DNA of 20,677 bases from Chloroflexota bacterium (lineage in GTDB: Bacteria > Chloroflexota > Anaerolineae > Anaerolineales > UBA4823): positions 1-20,677 of the forward strand of contig JAGDMX010000008.1 in the NCBI GenBank assembly GCA_017860725.1. The letters run 5' to 3'. The notes under the pieces are model-generated. The model saw nothing but the letters and a program-made list of their open reading frames with translations. It was not told where the DNA came from and did no database searches. Positions 6,124 to 14,666 of the stretch are shown one piece after another; the stretch's first letter is position 1, and every line of letters starts with the position of its first letter. The position numbers and the translations under genes were made by a program.

Positions 6124-7080
6124 ATGGCTGGCTTCCGTGCACAATCGCACCAACCTGTTCTTTACCATGAAATTATACACGCATTGCAACCCCGGCGGGG
6201 TGGTTTTTATGTAGACGGCACCCTGGGAGCGGGTGGGCACGCGGCAGGTGTTTTAGAGGCCAGCTCACCAGATGGGCGCTTGCTGGGGATGGATATTGAT
6301 CCCGAAGCTCTGAGCCTGGCGCGAGCAAACCTGGGAAAATTTGGCGAGCGGGCGGTGATCGTTCGGGCCTCCTACCTGGAGCTGCAATCGCATGTGGGTA
6401 TGCTGGGCTGGCCGGCTTTGGACGGCGTCCTGCTGGATTTGGGGGTATCATCGATGCAACTGGACACCCCGGAACGGGGTTTTTCTTTTCTCTCCGACGC
6501 ACCGTTGGATATGCGTTTTGACCCTCTCAGTCCGATAACGGCTGCTGACCTGGTCAACGATCTCCCAGAAAGTGAGCTGGCGAAGATTCTGTTGATCTAT
6601 GGAGAGGAACGTCGCAACCGCTTCATCGCCCGGGCGATTGTCAAAGCCAGACCGTTGCACACCACCCGCCAGCTGGCTGACGTGGTTCTACGGGCAACCC
6701 GCACTGGTGGAACTCATCGGCGAGAGCGTGTTCATCCAGCCACGCAGACCTTTCAGGCATTGCGCATTGCGGTAAACCACGAGCTGGAGGTTCTCGAGGC
6801 GGCTTTGCCAAGGGCAGTGGCGGCTCTGACGGTAGGAGGTCGTCTGGCGGTGATTTCTTTCCACTCGTTGGAAGACCGCATCGTCAAGCAATTTATGCGA
6901 CTGGAAAGTCGTGATTGTGTCTGCCCACCTCGCCAGCCGGTTTGCACCTGCGGGCACCGGGTGACGCTGATTGAGGTAACACGCCATCCCATCCGACCAA
7001 AGGATGACGAGATTTCTCGAAATCCACGCTCACGGAGTGCCAGGCTAAGGGTTGCAGAAAAGATTGAGAGCAAAGATTAA
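6124..7080 (+). CDS. rsmH: 16S rRNA (cytosine-1402-N4)-methyltransferase RsmH (MraW)
   Basis: This 318-residue enzyme uses S-adenosylmethionine to methylate N4 of C1402 in the 16S rRNA decoding site. Typical RsmH motifs are HQPVLYHEI (9-17), the SAM loop VDGTLGAGGH (30-39), MDIDPEAL, the strand GVLLDLGVSSMQLD (about 105-118), the segment ERGFSF with LDMRFDP, and ISFHSLEDRIVKQF near the C-terminus. Two Cys-containing stretches, DCVCPP and CTCGHR, appear at the usual position. It follows mraZ by 9 nt. An out-of-frame ATG lies 4 nt before the start and no good Shine-Dalgarno sequence is seen, so translation may depend on mraZ. A 101-nt spacer follows before ftsL with no recognised gene. Confidence 0.97.
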   Translation: MAGFRAQSHQPVLYHEIIHALQPRRGGFYVDGTLGAGGHAAGVLEASSPDGRLLGMDIDPEALSLARANLGKFGERAVIVRASYLELQSHVGMLGWPALDGVLLDLGVSSMQLDTPERGFSFLSDAPLDMRFDPLSPITAADLVNDLPESELAKILLIYGEERRNRFIARAIVKARPLHTTRQLADVVLRATRTGGTHRRERVHPATQTFQALRIAVNHELEVLEAALPRAVAALTVGGRLAVISFHSLEDRIVKQFMRLESRDCVCPPRQPVCTCGHRVTLIEVTRHPIRPKDDEISRNPRSRSARLRVAEKIESKD

Positions 7081-7181
7081 TCATTATTGGATCGATCGCG
7101 TTGTGCAGGCACTGGCACGTTATTTGCAAATTTGAAGATGTAAGTGATGAACGTCTAATCACCTAGAGCCGATATTGATAG

Positions 7182-7670
7182 ATGGTCGATATGCAAAGAA
7201 TTGAAAGCATCACCCATGCCTATACCCAGGCGCCCTGGCGCAGACAGATGCAGTATCTGATTCTGTTCCTGTTGATCCTGGTTTTTGCTGCTCTGGTAGC
7301 GGGGTTGTACCTGAACGTGACCGCCCAGTCTGCCACCATTGGCAGTGAAATCCAGATTATGCAAGCTGAGATCATTCGCCTGGAGCGTGAAAATGCCGGC
7401 TTACAGGCCTATTTAGGCGACTTAATGTCGGCCGAAAATATGCACAGGCGGGCGCGTGAGCTGGGGTTTGAGCCGGTTCAGATTGACCAGGCAGTTTACC
7501 TGTTAGTACCCGGATACGTTGAACGCCAGCCGATTATGGTGGCACCCACTTATCAAAGGCAGGTGGCCCGCGCATCGGTGCGACCACCAGAATACACGGA
7601 ACCGCTTTTTCCATGGCTGGAGCGGCGGATTATGAAGGTCATCTTTCCTGTGTTGGAGACTCGGCAATGA
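7182..7670 (+). CDS. ftsL: FtsL-like septum protein (single membrane span plus coiled coil)
   Basis: This 162-residue bitopic protein has a short cytoplasmic N-terminus, one membrane span at about 24-46 (YLILFLLILVFAALVAGLYL), and a predicted coiled coil at about 50-95 with EIIRLERENAGLQ. This is the FtsL/DivIC plan. FtsL links FtsQ and the FtsW-FtsI synthase at the septum. Position between rsmH and ftsI supports the call more than sequence identity does, because FtsL is poorly conserved. After the coiled coil come about 65 extra residues ending in FPWLERRIMKVIFPVL, making it longer than E. coli FtsL (121). No clear ribosome binding site precedes ATG 7182 or the in-frame ATG 7191, so the start is uncertain. 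The stop overlaps the ftsI start as ATGA. Confidence 0.85.
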   Translation: MVDMQRIESITHAYTQAPWRRQMQYLILFLLILVFAALVAGLYLNVTAQSATIGSEIQIMQAEIIRLERENAGLQAYLGDLMSAENMHRRARELGFEPVQIDQAVYLLVPGYVERQPIMVAPTYQRQVARASVRPPEYTEPLFPWLERRIMKVIFPVLETRQ

Positions 7671-9430
7671 ACGGGATCAACCTCAAACGCTATTTAGTAT
7701 CAGGCATTGTGGTTTCTCTCATGCCTATCCTGATTGTTGGGCAACTGGTACGCATTCAGGTGGACTCGGATTCCAAAGAAAAATTGAAGGCATTACAGGA
7801 AATCTACACTGGCCAGTTAGTAACGATTGTGCCTGAGCGCGGCATCATTATGGATCGGAATGGGCACATGCTGGCGGGTAATAAGGTTGTGTATGAGGTC
7901 GGGGTCGAGCTGGCGCAGGTAACCAACCCTCATACAATTGCGCTGACCATGAACGTAGTGTTGGGCAAAGATTATTCTAAGGCGCTGGGGATAGCCAGCG
8001 AAGAAGCATCGCCTAAGGCGGTGTATCGCCCTCTGGCGGATAATGTTTCCGAAGAGAAAGTAGCGCAGCTAGAAGTGCTGATTGAGCAGATGCAGGCAAC
8101 TTATGGTGGGCGTCGAGGAAAGGATGTGCCCAGCTTGAATGGGTTAGTTTTCCGCCAGCATTTAGCCCGTACTTATCCCGAGAAAAGCCTGGCATCCCCG
8201 ATAGTTGGCTTTGTCAGCAATGAGGGCAGCGGGTATTTCGGTGTTGAGGGATATTACAACGAATTCTTGGCGGGCAAACCCAAACAGGTGTTGGTTTTGA
8301 ATGACCCGACCTATGCACAAGAGCTGCCGGAGGTACCGGACGGGGTAAGCTTGATCCTGACCATTGACCGCAATATCCAGGCTGCCATGGAGGATCTGGC
8401 GGATCGGTCAATAGACGAATACGGGGCCGAATCAGCGACCATTCTGGTGATGGATCCAAAGACCGGGGAAATCCTGGCCCTGGCAACGACACCGCGCCTG
8501 GATTTGAACGAGTTTTATCGCTACTCTGATGTGTTTACGAAAGACACTCCATTCAACCCAGGAGTAAGTCAGGCGTACGAGCCTGGCTCAGTGTTCAAAG
8601 TGCTGACCATGCTGGCGGCCCTTGACAGTGGAGCGGTGACACCCGACACTGAATATGTCGACCGCGGTGCGATCGAAGTGGGTGGGGCGATCATCTACAA
8701 CTGGAATCGGGGAGGTTGGGGTCCACAAACGATGTTGGGCTGTATGCAGCACTCGCTAAATGTCTGCCTGGCCTGGGTTGCTACCCAGGTAGGAGCCAAA
8801 GATTTTTATTCCTACTTACAATCATTTGGGATTGGCCGCCTGACTGGAGTGGAGATGGCTGGTGAAGTTGAAGGTCGCTTGAAAGTTCCCGGCGATCAAG
8901 ACTGGTATGATGCCGACCTGGGTGTGAACGCTTTTGGCCAGGGTGTTTCGGCAACACCCATTCAGATGGCTGCGGCAATCTCCGCCGTCGCCAACGATGG
9001 TCGGATGATGCAGCCGCATATTGTTCGTGCGATGATCAATAAGGGTTATCAGCAAAATATCGAGCCACGCGTGGCGGGCATTGTGGCGAAACCGGAGACC
9101 GCACACACACTGACCGAGATGCTGGCAAAATCGCTCGAAATCGAGTCTTCTAACGCACTGGTTGAAGGCTACCGGATTGCCGGTAAGACAGGCACAGGCG
9201 AAATCCCCACCCCACTGGGCTACACCAGCAACGAGACCAATGCTTCTTTTGTAGGCTGGGGACCGGTGGATGATCCAAAGTTCTTGGTGTATGTCTGGAT
9301 GGAAAAACCTTCCACGTCTCCCTGGGGCTCTGAAGTGGCCGCACCTGTGTTCCGCGAAGCAGCGGAGCAGTTGGTGGTTCTGATGAACATTCCACCTGAT
9401 AATGTGAGGCACCGGCTTTATGGCCAATAA
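7667..9430 (+). CDS. ftsI: septal peptidoglycan transpeptidase, class B PBP (FtsI/PBP3)
   Basis: This 587-residue protein has one N-terminal membrane anchor (about 9-30), a non-catalytic pedestal domain starting with VPERGIIMDRNG (55-66), and a transpeptidase domain. Catalytic motifs are all present: SVFK (Ser308-Lys311), SLN (363-365) and KTG (507-509). It cross-links peptidoglycan at the division septum and is a target of beta-lactams. No PASTA repeats follow. The active-site triad reads KTGTGE where KTGTA is usual. Start ATG 7667 overlaps the ftsL stop as ATGA and has GGAG 8 nt upstream. The frame is open back to 7613, but that extension lies inside ftsL. A 76-nt spacer with a hairpin follows, where murE would normally be. 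Confidence 0.96.
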   Translation: MNGINLKRYLVSGIVVSLMPILIVGQLVRIQVDSDSKEKLKALQEIYTGQLVTIVPERGIIMDRNGHMLAGNKVVYEVGVELAQVTNPHTIALTMNVVLGKDYSKALGIASEEASPKAVYRPLADNVSEEKVAQLEVLIEQMQATYGGRRGKDVPSLNGLVFRQHLARTYPEKSLASPIVGFVSNEGSGYFGVEGYYNEFLAGKPKQVLVLNDPTYAQELPEVPDGVSLILTIDRNIQAAMEDLADRSIDEYGAESATILVMDPKTGEILALATTPRLDLNEFYRYSDVFTKDTPFNPGVSQAYEPGSVFKVLTMLAALDSGAVTPDTEYVDRGAIEVGGAIIYNWNRGGWGPQTMLGCMQHSLNVCLAWVATQVGAKDFYSYLQSFGIGRLTGVEMAGEVEGRLKVPGDQDWYDADLGVNAFGQGVSATPIQMAAAISAVANDGRMMQPHIVRAMINKGYQQNIEPRVAGIVAKPETAHTLTEMLAKSLEIESSNALVEGYRIAGKTGTGEIPTPLGYTSNETNASFVGWGPVDDPKFLVYVWMEKPSTSPWGSEVAAPVFREAAEQLVVLMNIPPDNVRHRLYGQ

Positions 9431-9442
9431 GCTGGAGAATTT

Positions 9443-9468
9443 CCGGTCGGCTGGGTTCGCCTGGCCGG
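9443..9468 (+). other. hairpin in the ftsI-murF spacer
   Basis: CCGGTC (9443-9448) pairs with GGCCGG (9463-9468), including one G-T pair. GGC (9449-9451) pairs with GCC (9459-9461), with one bulged T at 9462 and a 7-nt loop. No T-run follows. It lies 12 nt after the ftsI stop, in the place of the absent murE, and might stabilise or process the transcript. Confidence 0.35.
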
Positions 9469-9506
9469 CTCATGTCATACTTATTTGTCCACCTTAAAAT
9501 GTGTAT

Positions 9507-10946
9507 ATGCTGACGGTAGCGGATATCATCGAGGCGTTGTGTGGTCAGAGGCCGACCGGAGTAGAGTGGGCGATCACTGACGCAGTCGTTGATTCACGCC
9601 AGGCTATCCCCGGGGCTCTGTTTGTAGCGCTGCCGGGTGAGCGCGTGGATGGACACGCTTACGTTGCCGATGCGTTTGAGCGCGGTGTGCAGGTTGCCTT
9701 TGTGCAGCGCGATTTGGAGGAAAAATTTCCCGTGCTCGATCTGCGCCAGCCATGCGATGCAAGCCAGTTATCGGAGCAGCTCGTTCGTTTAGGTCGGGAG
9801 ACTCCCGTTTGCTTACGAGTTTCGGACAGCCTGCAAGCACTGCAGAATACCGCCCATTTTTGGCGCCGGAAATTACATCTGCGGGTGATTGGGGTAACGG
9901 GTAGTGTTGGTAAATCAACGACGAAAGAATTGGTTGCCAAAGTCCTGGAAAGACGTTATCGCACCTTAAAAAGTCCTGGCAATCTCAATAACGAGATTGG
10001 ATTACCGCTGACCATCCTCCGGCTGACTGAAGGTCACCAGCGTGCTGTGTTGGAGATGGGTTTTTATGTACCAGGGGAAATCGCTTTTCTGTGTGATATT
10101 GCCCAGCCGCAGGTAGGGGTGGTCACCAATGTCGGGACAGTCCATGCCGAGCGGGCAGGATCTCAAGAGGCGATCGCCCGTGGGAAGGCAGAGCTAGTAC
10201 AGGCATTACCGCCCGGCCCAGAAGGTATCGCTGTTTTGAACTACGATGACCCCTGGGTAAAGGATATGGCCAATAAAACTCAAGCTACCGTTTTGTTTTA
10301 CGGACTTGACCCTCAGGCCGATCTTTGGGCAGATTATGTCGAAGGGCTGGGATTGGAAGGCGTGCGTTTGCGCTTGCATTACGGGGAGGAAACGATCCAT
10401 TTACGTGTCCCGTTGATTGGGCGTCACTCTGCGCACACGGTCCTGCGAGCGGCAGCAGTCGGCCTGGTGGAAGGGCTTTCCTGGCAGGAGATCGTCAATG
10501 GACTGCGCTCGGAACATACTCAACTGCGCCTAGTGGCGGTACGCAGTGATAGTGGTGCGCTGATCTTGGACGACACGTACAATGCCTCTCCAGAATCGAC
10601 GCTGGCGGCTCTCAATTTACTCAGCGAGCTAGGCGGTCACAAGATCGCGGTGCTGGGTGACATGCTGGAGCTTGGTCCGTACGAGCAGAGCGGGCACGAG
10701 TTGGTAGGCGCCCGAGCGGCGGAAGTAGTTGACGAATTGGTGACTGTTGGACAGCTTGGCAAAATTATTGCTGAATCTGCCATCCAGGCAGGACTGCCGG
10801 CAATTGCTGTGACAATTTTGGATGATACCAGCCAGGCAGTGGAGTACCTGTTGGGTCGCCTGGGGCCAAAGGATGTCGTTTTGATCAAAGGTTCGCACGG
10901 TATGCGCATGGATCGAATTGTGTCCGCACTCGAGGTGGAGCCATGA
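9507..10946 (+). CDS. murF: UDP-MurNAc-tripeptide--D-alanyl-D-alanine ligase (MurF)
   Basis: MurF adds D-Ala-D-Ala to UDP-MurNAc-tripeptide using ATP, completing the cytoplasmic pentapeptide. The 479-residue protein shows the N-terminal uridine-binding region DSRQAIPGALFVALPGERVD, the ATP loop GVTGSVGKSTTKE (129-141), SPGNLNNEIGLPLTIL, LEMGFYVPGEI, and the C-terminal DDTYNASPEST, which is typical of MurF rather than MurE. Start choice: ATG 9507 (MLTVADII) fits the family. An in-frame GTG at 9501 would add two residues. Neither has a visible ribosome binding site. The gene follows ftsI after a 76-nt spacer and ends by overlapping mraY as ATGA. The ligand made by Ddl further down the cluster is its substrate. 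Confidence 0.95.
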   Translation: MLTVADIIEALCGQRPTGVEWAITDAVVDSRQAIPGALFVALPGERVDGHAYVADAFERGVQVAFVQRDLEEKFPVLDLRQPCDASQLSEQLVRLGRETPVCLRVSDSLQALQNTAHFWRRKLHLRVIGVTGSVGKSTTKELVAKVLERRYRTLKSPGNLNNEIGLPLTILRLTEGHQRAVLEMGFYVPGEIAFLCDIAQPQVGVVTNVGTVHAERAGSQEAIARGKAELVQALPPGPEGIAVLNYDDPWVKDMANKTQATVLFYGLDPQADLWADYVEGLGLEGVRLRLHYGEETIHLRVPLIGRHSAHTVLRAAAVGLVEGLSWQEIVNGLRSEHTQLRLVAVRSDSGALILDDTYNASPESTLAALNLLSELGGHKIAVLGDMLELGPYEQSGHELVGARAAEVVDELVTVGQLGKIIAESAIQAGLPAIAVTILDDTSQAVEYLLGRLGPKDVVLIKGSHGMRMDRIVSALEVEP

Positions 10947-11935
10947 ATCAAGCTCCCCTGGTAATGGGGCTGGCTGGTTTCAGTTTCTTGCTGACGGTGA
11001 TTTGGGGTCCGCCTCTAATCCGGGTGCTGCGTCACTTTAAGATCGGCAAAGCCATCCGGGTGGAAGGTCCCGAACGACACTTTAGCAAGCTGGGCACGCC
11101 GACCATGGGCGGTATTTTGATCGTGCTGCCGGTGGTATTTGTCACCGTCCTGTTGAATGCTGTCTCCATTGTAGGCATTACGGTGTTTGGGCGTTCGGTG
11201 ATTTTGCCAATGCTTGTACTATTGTCTTACGCTATGCTTGGCGCGGTGGACGATTGGGAAGGATTGACTGGGAGACGGCGAACCACCGGCATGCGGGCAC
11301 GCACGAAGTTCCTGTTCCAGGTCATCCTGGCAATAGGTACGGCGATTGGCTTGAAATATGTGCTGGATGTGCCGGATATGTTTTTACCGGGAATCATTGG
11401 CGAAATAAACCTGGGAATCTTTTATGTTCCAATTGCGGCGTTCATGATTGTGTATAGCTCAAATGCTGTGAATCTAACAGACGGATTGGATGGATTAGCC
11501 GGTTTGATTGCCGCGACAGCCTTTGCAGCTTATGGAGGAATAGCACTTCTCCAAGGGCAGTGGTTTCTGGCTCGTTTCAGCTTTACGCTGGTGGGTGCTA
11601 TCTTTGGCTTCTTGTGGTTTAACGTTCATCCGGCGCAGTTGATCATGGGTGATACCGGTTCGCTCTCATTAGGCGCTACTCTGGCAGTGGTGGCTTTGAT
11701 GACCGGACAGTGGGCTCTGCTGCCCCTGATAGCAATCATTCCGCTGAGTGCAGTACTGAGTGTGGTTCTGCAAGTAGGTTATTTCAAAATTACGAAAGGG
11801 CGGCGCTTGTTTAAAATGGCACCGATCCACCATCACTTTGAGTTGTCGGGATGGAGCGAAACCCAGGTTGTGCAGCGTTTCTGGTTGATCAGTCTTTTGT
11901 TCGCCATGATCGGTACAGCGTTGGCGGTGGTGTGA
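10943..11935 (+). CDS. mraY: phospho-N-acetylmuramoyl-pentapeptide transferase (MraY)
   Basis: MraY transfers phospho-MurNAc-pentapeptide to undecaprenyl phosphate, making lipid I on the inner face of the membrane. This 330-residue, roughly ten-span protein carries the family's key residues: PTMGGILIV (53-61), the Asp pair D103-D104 in DDWEGLTGRRR, NAVNLTDGLDGLAG (174-187), MGDTGS with D237, and the HHH triplet (296-298) in APIHHHFELSGW. The start overlaps the murF stop as ATGA, and the stop overlaps murD by one base (TGATG), so all three are probably translated together. Length is a little short of E. coli (360). Confidence 0.97.
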   Translation: MNQAPLVMGLAGFSFLLTVIWGPPLIRVLRHFKIGKAIRVEGPERHFSKLGTPTMGGILIVLPVVFVTVLLNAVSIVGITVFGRSVILPMLVLLSYAMLGAVDDWEGLTGRRRTTGMRARTKFLFQVILAIGTAIGLKYVLDVPDMFLPGIIGEINLGIFYVPIAAFMIVYSSNAVNLTDGLDGLAGLIAATAFAAYGGIALLQGQWFLARFSFTLVGAIFGFLWFNVHPAQLIMGDTGSLSLGATLAVVALMTGQWALLPLIAIIPLSAVLSVVLQVGYFKITKGRRLFKMAPIHHHFELSGWSETQVVQRFWLISLLFAMIGTALAVV

Positions 11936-13368
11936 TGGGATCCTGGGCCGGGCGTCGGGTCGTAATCATAGGGGCTGCACGGCAGGGAGTTGCCTTGGCA
12001 GAATATCTGCTCCGGCATGGAGCTGAGGTTATCTTGAACGATCAGCGCCCCGCCGAGCAACTGGCGGACGCCAGGCAGTCTTTAGAGAGTGTGTCTACCA
12101 AAGGCCGACTCTCCTGGGTTTTGGGAAGCCATCCGCTGGAGATTCTGGATGGAGCAGATAGTGTTTGTGTCTCGGGAGGTGTGCCATTGTCCCTCCCCCT
12201 GGTTATCGAAGCTCAGCGGCGAGACATACCACTGACTAACGACTCGCAGATCTTTTTGGAAGTGGCACCTTGTACAGTGATTGGCATTACCGGTTCGGCT
12301 GGAAAGACCACAACCACTTCTCTGGTAGGGATGATGGCCGAGGAGAGTGTGCGTAGCAGCCATGGAACTCACCCAGCGAGGGCATGGGTGGGCGGTAACA
12401 TTGGCAATCCATTAATATCGAGTGTGGACGAGATGCAGCCGGACGATCTTGCAGTGATGGAATTGTCGAGCTTTCAACTGGAAATTATGAACCGCTCACC
12501 GCAGGTGGCGGCGGTATTGAATATTACCCCGAATCACCTTGACCGGCACGCGTCTATGGACGAGTATCTGGAAGCGAAAGCACGTATCCTAACTAACCAG
12601 TCGGCTGGAAGCTGGGCTATCCTAGGCCGTGACGATCCTGGTGCCTGGTCTCTAACTGAACGGGTGGTTGGGCAGCTCTCATCATTCGGTTTGAATGATT
12701 TGCCTGCGGCCCAGGCGGGAAGTTACCTGCGCAATCAGGAGATCTGGGTGAAGTCGGCCTGGCCCTCCGGTAAGTTGGACGAGTGCTTTGTCATGCCCCG
12801 TTCAGAGGTATTGCTGCGCGGCGAGCACAATCTGTTGAACGTCTTGGCAGCTTGCGCAATTGCTGCAGCCAGTAATTTGCCTGTAAGGGCAATGCGTCAG
12901 GCAGTCAAGGAGTTTCGCGGGGTTTCCCACCGCCTGGAATTTGTGCGCACTTGGCGGGGCAGCGACTGGTACAACGACTCAATTGCCACTGCGCCGGAGC
13001 GGGCTATGGCAGCCATCCGGTCCTTTGATGAACCGTTGTTGCTTCTGGCTGGTGGTCGAGATAAAAATTTGCCCTGGGAGGCCTTTGCTGAGCTAGCTTT
13101 GTCGAGAGTGAGGCACCTGGTTCTGTTTGGGGAGGCGGCGGGCAAAATTGATGTGGCCATACAATCTGCTGCCGAACACAACTCACCCACAGCGATGCAA
13201 TCGCTTGTGCGCTGTACAGGTTTGCAGCAGGCGGTGAGGCAAGCAGCCGAGCTTGCCGGCCCGGGTGATGTGGTTCTGCTATCACCGGGCTGTACCAGTT
13301 TCGATGAGTTTAAGGATTTTGAGGAGCGTGGAAAGTGTTTCGTTCAATGGGTAAAAGCACTCGAGTAG
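11935..13368 (+). CDS. murD: UDP-MurNAc-L-alanine--D-glutamate ligase (MurD)
   Basis: MurD adds D-Glu to UDP-MurNAc-L-Ala with ATP. The 477-residue protein has a Rossmann-like uridine-binding N-terminus (VVIIGAARQGVALAEYLL), the ATP loop GITGSAGKTTTT (117-128), NITPNHLDRHASMDEYLEAK, and a C-terminal domain with YNDSIATAPERAMAAI, LLLAGGRDKNLPWE and LSPGCTSFDEFKDFEERG, all diagnostic for MurD. The chosen ATG 11935 overlaps the mraY stop (TGATG); the frame is open further back to 11851, but that stretch lies within mraY. GTG 11932 is an alternative. Its 3' end overlaps ftsW by 34 nt. Confidence 0.96.
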   Translation: MGSWAGRRVVIIGAARQGVALAEYLLRHGAEVILNDQRPAEQLADARQSLESVSTKGRLSWVLGSHPLEILDGADSVCVSGGVPLSLPLVIEAQRRDIPLTNDSQIFLEVAPCTVIGITGSAGKTTTTSLVGMMAEESVRSSHGTHPARAWVGGNIGNPLISSVDEMQPDDLAVMELSSFQLEIMNRSPQVAAVLNITPNHLDRHASMDEYLEAKARILTNQSAGSWAILGRDDPGAWSLTERVVGQLSSFGLNDLPAAQAGSYLRNQEIWVKSAWPSGKLDECFVMPRSEVLLRGEHNLLNVLAACAIAAASNLPVRAMRQAVKEFRGVSHRLEFVRTWRGSDWYNDSIATAPERAMAAIRSFDEPLLLLAGGRDKNLPWEAFAELALSRVRHLVLFGEAAGKIDVAIQSAAEHNSPTAMQSLVRCTGLQQAVRQAAELAGPGDVVLLSPGCTSFDEFKDFEERGKCFVQWVKALE

Positions 13369-14666
13369 ATACCGTCAAACGCTCCACAGAGAGCGTACCG
13401 AAGGAGTATGTGGGCCGGTTGCCGGATATGCCGTCTGGCAGTTCAGCCAATGACAAATCGGTTGCTACACCGGCTCGCCTGGTGCATTTGAAGGTCGATG
13501 TGCCGATTCTCCTGGTGGTTATCACACTGCAGATCATCGGCCTGGTGATGGTGTTCTCTGCCAGTTACGATTATTCCTTTGATTTGTCAGGCGATCCTTA
13601 CCGGATTTTCAGCCGGCAATTGATCTGGCTGGGGATTGGGATTGTGGCGGCCCTGTTCTGTACTTTCGTGGATTATCACATCTGGCAGCGGCTGGCTGTT
13701 CCGGCGATTGTTTTCACGATCGTGATGTTGATCATCGTGCTGATTGGAAATGAAGTCCGCCACGGAGCAGTGCGGACGTTGTTACAAGGATCCATTCAGC
13801 CATCTGAGCTGGCAAAGATCATCACCGTAATCTACCTGGCGGTGTGGCTGTATGCCAAACGGGAAAAGCTCAGCAATATCAGTTTTGGTTTATTGCCTTT
13901 GGCGTTTATTCTGGGTATTTTGGGCGGCTTGATTTTTATCCAGCCTGATCTGAGCGCTGTGTTCACCATCTTTATCCTGGGCGGGTTGATGTTTTTCCTG
14001 GCCGGTGGAGAAATCAAGCAAATTTTGATCTTGCTGGTGGTTGCAATCCTGGTGGGGTGGATCGTGGTCCAGATCAACGATACCGGTGCAGCGCGTGTAC
14101 AAAACTATTTGCTTGGCTTAAAAGACCCAACCCAGGCTTCATACCACGTTCGCCGTTCCTTAGAAGCTTTTGTAAATGGCGGGTGGGTTGGGGTCGGCGT
14201 CGGAAAAGGCGAGACAAAATTAATCGGCTTGCCGGTGCCGCCTACAGATAGCATCTATGCAGTAATCGGTGAGGAAACCGGTGTATTTGGAGCGGTGTTC
14301 TTGGTGATCCTGTACGCACTGCTCTTCTGGCGCGGCATCCTGGTTGCCTCACGCGCCCCAGATGCTCTTGGCGCGCTCTTGGCAGCCGGGCTTAGTTTGT
14401 GGATTGCTATTGAGGCGTTTATCAATATGGCCGTGATGGTGAACTTGATGCCTTTCGCTGGTAACGCGCTTCCATTCATTAGTTATGGTGGCTCGAATCT
14501 GCTGGTCTCCCTGGCAGCGGTGGGCATTTTGCTAAACGTTTCGCGGCAGTCGGTTCAAAATATGGAAAATCGAGGCAGGTTATTCGGTGCGGTTGTTAAT
14601 TTGCGCTGGCGGGACCGGCGGCGGCGTGTATCCCGCCCTTACGGTTCTACAGGCGCTGATCTCTAG
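13335..14666 (+). CDS. ftsW: septal peptidoglycan polymerase FtsW (SEDS family)
   Basis: FtsW polymerises lipid II into glycan strands at the septum with FtsI. The 443-residue protein has about ten membrane spans and SEDS motifs: QPSELAKI, LPVPPTDSIYAVIGEETG with Asp305 at the position of the catalytic Asp (E. coli D297), and LPFISYGGSNLLVSLAAVGI near the end. The first 45-50 residues are hydrophilic and cytoplasmic. The GTG start at 13335 has GAGGAG 8 nt upstream; ATG 13347 is an in-frame alternative. It overlaps murD by 34 nt and murG by 80 nt. FtsW rather than RodA is supported mainly by its place in the dcw cluster. Confidence 0.95.
   Translation: MFRSMGKSTRVDTVKRSTESVPKEYVGRLPDMPSGSSANDKSVATPARLVHLKVDVPILLVVITLQIIGLVMVFSASYDYSFDLSGDPYRIFSRQLIWLGIGIVAALFCTFVDYHIWQRLAVPAIVFTIVMLIIVLIGNEVRHGAVRTLLQGSIQPSELAKIITVIYLAVWLYAKREKLSNISFGLLPLAFILGILGGLIFIQPDLSAVFTIFILGGLMFFLAGGEIKQILILLVVAILVGWIVVQINDTGAARVQNYLLGLKDPTQASYHVRRSLEAFVNGGWVGVGVGKGETKLIGLPVPPTDSIYAVIGEETGVFGAVFLVILYALLFWRGILVASRAPDALGALLAAGLSLWIAIEAFINMAVMVNLMPFAGNALPFISYGGSNLLVSLAAVGILLNVSRQSVQNMENRGRLFGAVVNLRWRDRRRRVSRPYGSTGADL

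Noticed and set aside
7613..7666. Upstream extension of ftsI to an earlier ATG
   Set aside because: The extra 18 residues are encoded inside ftsL, are not hydrophobic, and the ATG at 7667 has the ATGA overlap and a GGAG 8 nt upstream.
8822..9427. Leftward 201-codon open frame
   Set aside because: It is antisense to the ftsI transpeptidase domain. It has a His-rich, low-complexity composition typical of a shadow frame.
11851..11934. Upstream extension of murD to an ATG inside mraY
   Set aside because: The extension gives 28 residues without similarity. The TGATG junction at 11933-11937 is the usual coupling form.
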